Below, piece by piece: positions 27,278-34,957 of a stretch of DNA of 64,000 nucleotides. The translations under genes and the position numbers were made by a program. Within the stretch, counting starts at the first letter, position 1. Every line of letters starts with the position of its first letter. The stretch lies in the NCBI GenBank assembly GCA_002449955.1, contig DJYD01000027.1:7934-71933 (forward strand), written 5' to 3'. The notes below the pieces were generated by a model. It was not told where the DNA came from, did not search any database, and saw only the letters and a program-made list of their open reading frames with translations. This stretch comes from Lachnospiraceae bacterium UBA6987 (GTDB taxonomy: Bacteria > Bacillota > Clostridia > Lachnospirales > Lachnospiraceae).

Positions 27278-28327
27278 ATGTATGCAGGCGTGGTACATGC
27301 ACCATTCGACATCAGATATGAACAGACTGAGACGCCTAAGCCCGGCAAAGGCGAGGTAAGAATCAAGGTCAAATATACAGGGATCTGCGGCTCGGACGTG
27401 CCGCGGGTCAATGGGAATGCCTGTCACTTTTTCCCGATCATTCTTGGTCATGAATTCTCCGGTACGGTGGATGCTGTGGGAGAAGGCGTGACAAGTGTTG
27501 CGGCGGGCGACCGCGTTGCCGGTGTGCCGTTAGTCCCCTGTATGAAATGCGATGACTGTCTGCATGGGAATTTCTCGCTCTGCAAGCATTACAGCTTTAT
27601 CGGTTCGCGGCAGAACGGCAGCTTTGCCGAATATGTGGTGGTACCGGAGAGCAATGCCTTCCGTTTTGATGAAGATGTCTGTTTTGAAAAGGGTGCCCTT
27701 TTCGAACCGTCAACGGTTGCGGCCCACGCCCTGCGCTGCGCGGATTTCAGAGGCGGAAAGAAGGTCCTTGTCCTTGGCTGCGGTACGATCGGCCTGATGG
27801 TGATTCAGTGGGCAAGAATCTTCGGCGCAGCGGGGATCACCGCTGTGAACAGGAGCCGTGAGCGCCTGCCTTTGGCGGCGAAGCTGGGCGCAAATCAAAC
27901 CGTCAGCACACTTGATGAAGACTGGACCGATCAGCTGATGGGGCTTACTGACGGGAAAGGGTATGACTATATCTTTGACTGCACCGGCAATGCAGATTCC
28001 ATGAAAACCACATTCCGTCTGGCGGCCAATAAGGCGGAAATCTGCATGGTCGGGACCCCGAAGAAGGAACTGAGTTTCACCGTTTCGGAATGGGAACAGA
28101 TGAACCGCAAAGAATTCCACCTGACGGGTTCCTGGATGTCTTACAGTGCCCCGTGGCCCGGAGAAGAATGGGCGCTGACAGCGCACTATTTTAAGACAGG
28201 GGAGCTGATCTATGATGAAGCGATCGTTGACCGCATCATGGGACTTTCCGAGATCGCTGCCGCTTTTGACCTATATAAAACCCCGGGAACAGTGAAAGGA
28301 AAAATTCTGATCGACAGTGAAAAGTAA
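27278..28327 (+). CDS. Zinc alcohol dehydrogenase, galactitol-1-phosphate dehydrogenase-like
   Basis: A 349-residue medium-chain dehydrogenase. The catalytic zinc sites are in GICGSDVPR and LGHEFSG, the structural zinc loop is CMKCDDCLHGNFSLC (CxxCxxCx7C), and the NAD(H) fold is VLVLGCGTIGLM. By eye it matches E. coli GatD strongly, with GSDxPR, VPLxPC, FIGSRxxGxFAEYxVV and GSWMxYSxPWPGxEW all shared. GatD interconverts galactitol-1-phosphate and tagatose-6-phosphate. Here, next to a cytidylyltransferase, it would run in the reducing direction, as TarJ does for ribitol. AAAGGAG is ten bases before the chosen ATG; the longer frame lacks support. Confidence 0.85.
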   Translation: MYAGVVHAPFDIRYEQTETPKPGKGEVRIKVKYTGICGSDVPRVNGNACHFFPIILGHEFSGTVDAVGEGVTSVAAGDRVAGVPLVPCMKCDDCLHGNFSLCKHYSFIGSRQNGSFAEYVVVPESNAFRFDEDVCFEKGALFEPSTVAAHALRCADFRGGKKVLVLGCGTIGLMVIQWARIFGAAGITAVNRSRERLPLAAKLGANQTVSTLDEDWTDQLMGLTDGKGYDYIFDCTGNADSMKTTFRLAANKAEICMVGTPKKELSFTVSEWEQMNRKEFHLTGSWMSYSAPWPGEEWALTAHYFKTGELIYDEAIVDRIMGLSEIAAAFDLYKTPGTVKGKILIDSEK

Positions 28328-28360
28328 TCGGATCAGAAAGATAGATAAAGGAGCTTCACT

Positions 28361-29692
28361 ATGCAAAGAGACGCATTACATGACATGATCTTCAAAAGAA
28401 ATATCGGAATCCACTGCGGCATCCCTTCTTATTGTACCGCCAGCGGCATCGTCATTGAGGCTGCCCTGCAGCAGGGCAAACGCTTCGGGGATGATGTTTT
28501 GATAGAGGGAACCTCCAACCAGGTGAACCAGTTCGGCGGCTATACCGGCATGCGTCCTGCGGATTACAAGGAATTCGTGCTTGGCCTTGCCGATAAGGTG
28601 AACTTCCCCAGAGAACGTGTGATCCTCGGCGGTGACCACCTTGGACCGCTTGTCTGGTGCAAGGAGCCGGAAGAGAGTGCGATGGCCAAAGCCAGAGATC
28701 TGGTGCGTGAATACGTGCTTGCCGGCTATAAGAAGATCCATCTGGATACCAGCATGCGTCTGGGTGATGATTCTACAACGGAGCCTCTTGCAACAAGAAC
28801 GATTGCCAGGCGCGGTGCGGAGCTGTTCAAGGTCTGTGAAGAAGCCTATCAGGAGCTTTTGAAGCAGAATCCCGATGAGCAGAGACCGGCTTATGTCATC
28901 GGCAGCGAAGTCCCGATTCCCGGAGGCGAGCAGGAGATCACAGACCAGATCGCCATCACCAAACCCGAAGATCTGCATGAAACGATCCGGATCTATCAGG
29001 AAGAGTTCGACAAGCTGGGGCTGGGGGATCTCTTCTCCTCGATCGTCGGCATCGTGGTACAGCCCGGCGTGGAATTCGGCGACGAAAATATTGCCCGCTA
29101 TGACCGTACGGCGACAGTTGCCTTAAGTAAAGCCATTGCACAGTATCCGGGCATTGTTCTGGAAGGCCATTCCACGGATTATCAGTCCCCGAAGCAGCTT
29201 AAGGAAATGGTGGAAGACGGTGTGGCGATTCTTAAGGTCGGTCCCGCTCTGACATTTGCCGCACGCGAAGGCCTTTACGCGCTCAGCATGATCGAAAGAG
29301 AGCTGATTCCGGAGGAACAAAGAGCGAACTTTATTGAGGTCGTGGAAGAGAAGATGCTGGCCAATCCCAAAAACTGGGAAGTGTACTACAAAGGAACGGA
29401 GCAGGAGAAGGCATTAAAGCGCAAATACAGTTTGTCCGACCGCAGCCGATACTACTTTGCCGATCCGGACATCCAGGCAGCGATCAAAAAGCTCTGCGCA
29501 AACATTGACGCGGTGCACATCCCGCTGGGACTCCTGCATCAGTATTTCCCGGTCCAGTATATCCAGGTTCGTGACGGCAAGCTGAGTACAAAGGCCATGG
29601 AACTGGTGAAGGCCAAGGTCATCGACCGGATCGAAGACTACAACTACGCAACGAAGTATAACTATATCATCGGGGATATTTTCCTGGGATAA
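28361..29692 (+). CDS. GatZ/KbaZ-family protein (tagatose-bisphosphate aldolase subunit-like)
   Basis: A 443-residue TIM-barrel protein of the GatZ/KbaZ family. Family blocks are plain: EGTSNQVNQFGGYTGMRP, ILGGDHLGP, KIHLDTSM, GSEVPIPGGE, VVQPGVEF, EGHSTDYQ, LKVGPALTFAAREGLYAL and YSLSDRSRYY. GatZ was described as a non-catalytic partner of GatY, but no GatY is present here. Family members have been reported, as I recall, to epimerise fructose-6-phosphate at C4 to tagatose-6-phosphate; this would feed the GatD-like enzyme directly upstream. That activity is an inference for this protein. It starts at ATG after AAAGGAG, 33 bases downstream of the dehydrogenase gene. Confidence 0.85.
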   Translation: MQRDALHDMIFKRNIGIHCGIPSYCTASGIVIEAALQQGKRFGDDVLIEGTSNQVNQFGGYTGMRPADYKEFVLGLADKVNFPRERVILGGDHLGPLVWCKEPEESAMAKARDLVREYVLAGYKKIHLDTSMRLGDDSTTEPLATRTIARRGAELFKVCEEAYQELLKQNPDEQRPAYVIGSEVPIPGGEQEITDQIAITKPEDLHETIRIYQEEFDKLGLGDLFSSIVGIVVQPGVEFGDENIARYDRTATVALSKAIAQYPGIVLEGHSTDYQSPKQLKEMVEDGVAILKVGPALTFAAREGLYALSMIERELIPEEQRANFIEVVEEKMLANPKNWEVYYKGTEQEKALKRKYSLSDRSRYYFADPDIQAAIKKLCANIDAVHIPLGLLHQYFPVQYIQVRDGKLSTKAMELVKAKVIDRIEDYNYATKYNYIIGDIFLG

Positions 29693-29742
29693 AAGAAATA
29701 TCGGAAAAAGACCCCTAAAAAAAGAACAGAGGAGAAACAGAC

Positions 29743-30996
29743 ATGATCAATGTCTACCCTTGCTACATCGATCCAGGAACAGGAAGTATGCTGTTGACCG
29801 TCATTTTGAGCTTGGTGACGTCAGCTATTTTTCTGTGCAGAGGGTTATTGATCAAACTGAAAGTGAAGTTTTCCGGAGGCGAGATCGAAGATACCGGAAA
29901 AGTGCCTTATACCATTTTTAGTGATCATAAACGTTACTGGAACGTTTTTGAGTCGATATGCGATGAGTTTGAGAAAAGAGAGATTCCTTGTGTTTATCTG
30001 ACGGGTTCTGAAGATGACCCCGCTTTGTCGAAAGATTATCATTATGTGAAGGCAAAGTTTATCGGAGAAGGCAATAGGTGTTTTGCGGTACTCAATACGA
30101 TGCGGAGTTATATCTGCTTGTCGACCACCCCGGGCCTTGACGTGTTGCAGTGGAAGAGGTCAAAAAATGTAGATTGGTATGCTCACATCTATCACGCCCT
30201 GGAAGATGGCTTGCTGTATCGTATGTTCGCGTTGGATTACTATGACGCGATTCTAGCTAGCGGAGATATTCATTATCCGGTTATTCGCGAATTGGAAAAA
30301 CAAAGAAATATGCCGGAAAAAGAGATCTTTACAGTGGGCAGCACATATATGGATAGACTGCAGGAGAAAGCACAGCATTACGAACACAAAAAGAATGAAG
30401 TCACGACGGTGCTACTGGCGCCATCGTGGGGTGAAAGCAGCATCCTGAACCAAAAAGGAGAAGCATTCATTGAAAAGCTGATCAGGACGGGCTATAAGAT
30501 TATCATCCGTCCTCACCCGCAATCGAAAGTATCGGAAAAAGAAATGCTGGACCGGTTACAGGCAAGGTTCCCCGAAAATGATATGCTGGAGTGGAATTAC
30601 GACAACGATAACTTCAAGGTCCTTTCCGAAGCGGATATCCTGATCTCCGATTTTTCCGGGGTCATGTTTGACTATGCGTTTATATTTGACCGTCCGTTTA
30701 TTTACACGAACGAACAGTTTGATTCTGCTCCTTATGAAGCAGCGTGGCTTGAGAGAAAGCCTTGGCTACTTAAGGTTCTGCCGGAAATGGGACGCGAGCT
30801 CAAGGACGAAGACATCGATCATATTAAAGAGGTCATTGATGAAACGATTGGCTCGCAGGCTTATAAGGAAAACCGGGAAAAATGCAAGGACGAAGCGTGG
30901 CAGTACAGGGGACATGCCGCGGAAAGAACGGTGGACTACATGGTTGCAAAATATGAAGACTTGAGAAAAGCGGAAACAAAAGAGGCAAAGAAATGA
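29743..30996 (+). CDS. Membrane-anchored CDP-glycerol/polyol phosphotransferase-like protein
   Basis: A 417-residue protein. It begins with the short motif CYIDPGTGSM and one membrane segment (about 14-40), then a GT-B fold of the TagF/TagB class: WYAHIYHALEDG (His region), FTVGSTYMDRL, VLLAPSWGESS, IIRPHPQ and ISDFSGVMFDYAFIFDRPFIYT. It lacks the long N-terminal domain of the 626-residue relative upstream, so it may be a primase or side-branch enzyme. It overlaps the next gene by four bases. Base composition is more A/T-rich than the preceding genes from this point on. Confidence 0.82.
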   Translation: MINVYPCYIDPGTGSMLLTVILSLVTSAIFLCRGLLIKLKVKFSGGEIEDTGKVPYTIFSDHKRYWNVFESICDEFEKREIPCVYLTGSEDDPALSKDYHYVKAKFIGEGNRCFAVLNTMRSYICLSTTPGLDVLQWKRSKNVDWYAHIYHALEDGLLYRMFALDYYDAILASGDIHYPVIRELEKQRNMPEKEIFTVGSTYMDRLQEKAQHYEHKKNEVTTVLLAPSWGESSILNQKGEAFIEKLIRTGYKIIIRPHPQSKVSEKEMLDRLQARFPENDMLEWNYDNDNFKVLSEADILISDFSGVMFDYAFIFDRPFIYTNEQFDSAPYEAAWLERKPWLLKVLPEMGRELKDEDIDHIKEVIDETIGSQAYKENREKCKDEAWQYRGHAAERTVDYMVAKYEDLRKAETKEAKK

Positions 30997-33734
30997 TAAA
31001 AACACTGTTGTTTAATCTGATCATCGGACCGCTCAAAGTTCTTCTCGAAATGGTTTTCAGTGTTGCGTACCGGATATTCGGGAATCCCCTTCTTGTTCTG
31101 GTATCCATGAGCGTCGTTGTTAATCTGTTTGCGCTGCCACTTTATAAAAGGGCCGATGCAATCCAGGAAGAAGAAAATAAAAAACAGGCTGAAATGAAGC
31201 CGTGGCTCGATCATATCAAGAAGACGTTCAAGGGAGATGAGCGTTATATGATGACGACCGCGTATTACCGGATGCAGAACTATAACTCATTTGGTGCGCT
31301 CCGCGGATCGATTTCGCTGCTATTACAGATACCGTTTTTTATTGCGGCGTACAATTTTCTTTCCAATCTTTCGGCGATGAAGACGATGTCTTTCTGGGTG
31401 TTCAAAAACCTCGGAGAACCTGATGCACTGCTTAGAATCGGTGGTTTCACGGTCAATGTCTTGCCAATCGTTATGACGCTTCTGAATATCTGCTCTGCGG
31501 TGATTTATCTGAAGGATTCAACTGTCAGTCAGAAAATCCAGACCTATGCGCTGGCACTTTTCTTTCTGGTACTTCTGTATGATAGCCCTGCCGGGTTGGT
31601 TATCTACTGGACCTGCAACCAGGTTTTCTCCCTGTTGAAGAATGTTTTTATGAAGCTGGTGAAAAACCGGACCGTGCTGGGGATCTGCATTTCGGCCCTC
31701 GGAGCGGCCCTTTTCCTGTGGTTGTTCCTTACCGGAAAGCTTAACAGCGTTTATAAGACCTTCCTGGTTATCGTTGTCCTGATTGCCAGTCAGATTCCGC
31801 TGATTGCGGCCTTGATTGAGAAGAAAATCGATTCAGCGTCAGAAAAAACACGGAATGTGCCTCAAATAAAGACCACGACCTTTTTCCTGTCGGGCCTTTT
31901 CCTGACGATATTCATCGGTGCGGTGATTCCTTTGTCCGTCATCAGTTCATCGCCTACGGAATTTGTCAGTCTGGGAAATACACCTGCTTCGATCATTGCT
32001 AGTACGGTGAGTCTCTCGGCGGGCGTCTTTATCGTTTGGGCAGGCGTTTTCTATTTCCTCTCCAAGCCTGCCTTGAAGAACGCATTTGCCTACGGTTTCT
32101 TTGCCATCATCGGAATGGCGCTTTTGAATTTTTTCTTTTTCGGGAAGAACCTTGGCTTTATCTCAGAATATCTGATTTATGATGACAAGCCAAAATATAC
32201 CATGAGCGCTAAGGTTCTGAATCTGGCCTTGGTCATTCTGGTTATCATTGTATTGTGCCTTGTGATGCGTTACTGCAGTAAGATAGTCCCTTACATATAT
32301 ATGGTACTGATTATGGGCGCCGTGGGTATGGTGATAACGAATGCAACGACTTCAAATGAAAACATAAAGGAAACAAAAATTTCCACAGCAACACCGGTAA
32401 CGGAAGCGGTACCTGAATTTCAGCTTTCTAGAAACGGCAGGAACGTCGTTTTTCTCTTCGTTGATCGAGCAGCTTCGGTGTATATGCCTTATGTGTTAAA
32501 TGAAAGGCCTCAGCTGATGGAGGCGTTTTCCGGATTCACGTATTATCAAAACACACTCTCGTTCGGAACGGTCACCTATCAGGCCGGTCCAGCTATGCTG
32601 GGGGGATATGATTATCTGCCGTCAAGGATCAACGCAGAAAACGATGAGCTGATCATCAAAAAAACAGAACATGCATGGGATGTGATTCCGTATAACATGA
32701 GCGAGAATGGATTTACCTGTACGCTTACCGGGGCTTTTTATCTTGGGAAATATAACCCGCCTTATGATCTGACCTATTTTGATAAAAAGTTCAAGAATAC
32801 GCATGCATTTCAATTACTGGGAAAATACGTAACAAATGATCTGGAAAGTCTGTCAGTAGAAACAGCTGGTATCCAGAACAGAAACTTTTTCATGTATAGT
32901 TTGATGAAATGCTTGCCGATCTGGGGACAGAACATGCTGTATGATGACGGCGTGTATTATTCCACGGATGCTTACCAGTATACTTCGGATTCATTCATCA
33001 AGCAGTACTCTGAAATCGATGCATTGCCTTATATTACGGGAGTCACAGATTCTGATAAGGACACATATTTGTTCATTGAAAGCGAGATGGCGCATGAACC
33101 GACAGTCTTGAATGCGGATTACCAGCCGGCGGCTGTAACGGCGCTCGAAAAATACGGTGACAGATCCCGCTTTACTCTGAATGGCAGGACGATGCGGATG
33201 GTAACCGATACTCAAATCGGTCACTACAATGCTTTCATGTCATTCATGATTCAGACTGCTGAATGGATGGAATACCTGAAGGAGCAGGGAGTGTACGATA
33301 ATACACGCATCATTATCGTATCGGACCATGGTAACGGATGTACTCATTTTGATGATCTGCTGGTCAGCAAGACGACTAATCTTATCAGAACCAATCCGCT
33401 TCTCATGGTGAAGGACTTCAACAGTACGGAATGGACGATTTCTGATGAGTTTATGACGAATGCTGACGTTCCGAGCCTGGTTTTTGAAGGTCTGGTTGAG
33501 AACCCGATCAACCCGGCGACTGGAGAAAAGCTGGCTGAACCTGAAAAAGAGGGGATGCTCTATATCCCTTACTCAAACAAATACAACAAAGATGAACTGA
33601 TAAATCACACGCAGATTTATGCTGATCAGATGCCTTGGGGGGTTTTTGAAGCTGGAAACGGTGCGAATGTTCTCGACGTCACGAAGTGGCATGAGATGAA
33701 CTATGCGGATATTGATTTTGACTCTTTGTACTGA
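30993..33734 (+). CDS. YidC/Oxa1-like domain fused to sulfatase/LTA-synthase-like domain
   Basis: A 913-residue fusion. Residues 1-230 look like the YidC/Oxa1 core: NPLLVLVSMSVVVNLFALPL, a charged hairpin (about 55-100), SLLLQIPFFIAAYNFL and DSPAGLVIYWTCNQVFSLLKN. Residues 230-465 add about six to eight membrane segments. From about 485 an extracytoplasmic alkaline-phosphatase-superfamily domain follows: NVVFLFVDRAAS (metal Asp), TVTYQAGPAMLGG (nucleophile Thr/Ser region) and IIIVSDHGNGCTHF (metal Asp/His). LTA synthases of this superfamily transfer glycerol-phosphate; others hydrolyse sulfate or phosphate esters. In YidC an Arg follows the first helix (VRxxMYPL); here the same place is Asn (VNLFALPL). 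Insertase activity is doubtful. Coupled by overlap to the phosphotransferase gene. Confidence 0.8.
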   Translation: MIKTLLFNLIIGPLKVLLEMVFSVAYRIFGNPLLVLVSMSVVVNLFALPLYKRADAIQEEENKKQAEMKPWLDHIKKTFKGDERYMMTTAYYRMQNYNSFGALRGSISLLLQIPFFIAAYNFLSNLSAMKTMSFWVFKNLGEPDALLRIGGFTVNVLPIVMTLLNICSAVIYLKDSTVSQKIQTYALALFFLVLLYDSPAGLVIYWTCNQVFSLLKNVFMKLVKNRTVLGICISALGAALFLWLFLTGKLNSVYKTFLVIVVLIASQIPLIAALIEKKIDSASEKTRNVPQIKTTTFFLSGLFLTIFIGAVIPLSVISSSPTEFVSLGNTPASIIASTVSLSAGVFIVWAGVFYFLSKPALKNAFAYGFFAIIGMALLNFFFFGKNLGFISEYLIYDDKPKYTMSAKVLNLALVILVIIVLCLVMRYCSKIVPYIYMVLIMGAVGMVITNATTSNENIKETKISTATPVTEAVPEFQLSRNGRNVVFLFVDRAASVYMPYVLNERPQLMEAFSGFTYYQNTLSFGTVTYQAGPAMLGGYDYLPSRINAENDELIIKKTEHAWDVIPYNMSENGFTCTLTGAFYLGKYNPPYDLTYFDKKFKNTHAFQLLGKYVTNDLESLSVETAGIQNRNFFMYSLMKCLPIWGQNMLYDDGVYYSTDAYQYTSDSFIKQYSEIDALPYITGVTDSDKDTYLFIESEMAHEPTVLNADYQPAAVTALEKYGDRSRFTLNGRTMRMVTDTQIGHYNAFMSFMIQTAEWMEYLKEQGVYDNTRIIIVSDHGNGCTHFDDLLVSKTTNLIRTNPLLMVKDFNSTEWTISDEFMTNADVPSLVFEGLVENPINPATGEKLAEPEKEGMLYIPYSNKYNKDELINHTQIYADQMPWGVFEAGNGANVLDVTKWHEMNYADIDFDSLY

Positions 33735-33795
33735 TGGGTGGACAGGTGTTAGGACGATTTTCAAGGACCCTGATTTTTAATTGGAGGATCGTAAT

Positions 33796-34857
33796 ATGAA
33801 CCGCCTGAGCAAGTATAGAACAGAATTATACGGTTTCAGCATTCTGTGGATCATGATCTTTCACGGAAATGCCATCTGTGATGTTGTGTATTTTCACAGA
33901 TTTCCAGTGCTGAAAGTTGTGGACCGTCTGATTGGCTGGGGAAATATGGGAGTTGAGGTGTTCATCCTTCTAGCGGGGATAGGCGCTTATTATTCCTTCA
34001 CAGCGAACTCTGACATCCTGTCATTTTATAAGAAAAGAGCGAAGCGCATTTATCTTCCGATAATGCTGATCTGCTGGCCTTACTGGATCTGGCAGCTGGC
34101 AACTGGTGCGATCAACGTTAAGAAATTTCTGATGGATATTTCGCTCATGAAATTCTGGATCACTGGTGACCAACAGATCTGGTTCGTCTCCGCGATCGTG
34201 GTTTTCTATCTGCTTTATCCGCTGATCCACAAATTGTTCTCGTGGAGAGGCTTTTGGGTTGAGGAGAACAGTGACGGCGCCGCAGCTGGGATCAGAAAGT
34301 TCAGCCGTTTGATTGAACTGCTGGTGATCATTTTCATGTTTATCTTCTGCGTTTACAAGTTTCTGCCGAACTATTACAAGCTCGTTGAAATAGGTTTGAA
34401 TCGTCTTCCGATCTTCGTGCTCGGCGTATGGCTTGGGCCGATCGTCAGGAACAACTCAGATCAGAAGCTCGAATCGATACCTTTTCTGTTTCTGATCACT
34501 TTGTTTGGCTTCTATCTTCTTTGGATAAAAGAAACAAAAGGGATCTATAAGCGCCAGCTATATGAGCTCATGGGGACACCGCTTACGATTATTTTGGCGC
34601 TGATCGCGGATAAGGCGGGGAAGATAATCAAGGCTATTTTCCGTTTCTTCGGTCAGATGTCACTGGAGTGTTATCTCGCACATATTATCATTATCAGGCT
34701 GAATAAGGCGGGCTTCTTTTTCCCTTATTCTGCCGGCGGAGCGAAGAAGTATCTGATTTTGATGTGCATTTCGATCGCTGTTGCCTATGCCGCTTTCCTG
34801 ATACAGAAACTGCTGAAACATAGTAATCCTGCAGCGGGAAGTGCAGTGAAAGCCTGA
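33796..34857 (+). CDS. Acyltransferase-3 family membrane O-acyltransferase
   Basis: A 353-residue membrane protein with about ten hydrophobic segments of the Acyltransferase_3 (OafA/NodX) family, which places acetyl or other acyl groups on surface polymers. The family opening is YRTELYGFSILWIMIFHGNA (with the conserved His) and GNMGVEVFILLAGIGAYYSF; the conserved Arg is in YKKRAKRIYLP. Start chosen at ATG with GGAGG eight bases upstream; a TTG five codons earlier is not needed. As the last gene of the polymer locus it would modify the polymer. Confidence 0.82.
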   Translation: MNRLSKYRTELYGFSILWIMIFHGNAICDVVYFHRFPVLKVVDRLIGWGNMGVEVFILLAGIGAYYSFTANSDILSFYKKRAKRIYLPIMLICWPYWIWQLATGAINVKKFLMDISLMKFWITGDQQIWFVSAIVVFYLLYPLIHKLFSWRGFWVEENSDGAAAGIRKFSRLIELLVIIFMFIFCVYKFLPNYYKLVEIGLNRLPIFVLGVWLGPIVRNNSDQKLESIPFLFLITLFGFYLLWIKETKGIYKRQLYELMGTPLTIILALIADKAGKIIKAIFRFFGQMSLECYLAHIIIIRLNKAGFFFPYSAGGAKKYLILMCISIAVAYAAFLIQKLLKHSNPAAGSAVKA

Positions 34858-34875
34858 TACCGGCGACGCTAAAGA

Positions 34876-34912
34876 AAAGGGGCTTGACTATCTGTCAAGC
34901 CCCCGGTCTTTT
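34876..34912. terminator. Bidirectional terminator between two acyltransferase genes
   Basis: GGGGCTTGAC pairs with GTCAAGCCCC over a five-base loop. On the plus strand a T/C-rich tract follows (GGTCTTTTGG); on the minus strand TTTTCTTT follows. It separates the convergent genes. Confidence 0.7.
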
Positions 34913-34957
34913 GGAGACATTGTATAACTGCGGTTCAACAGGTAGGTGTATTCTGTC

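Noticed and set aside
27278..29692. A galactitol degradation operon (gatD, gatZ).
   Set aside because: No GatABC PTS components, no GatY and no regulator are present, and the two genes are flanked on both sides by polymer genes.
30993..33734. The fusion protein as the general YidC insertase of the cell.
   Set aside because: It lacks the groove Arg, has an extra 680 residues, and lies in a polymer locus rather than next to rpmH/rnpA/jag.
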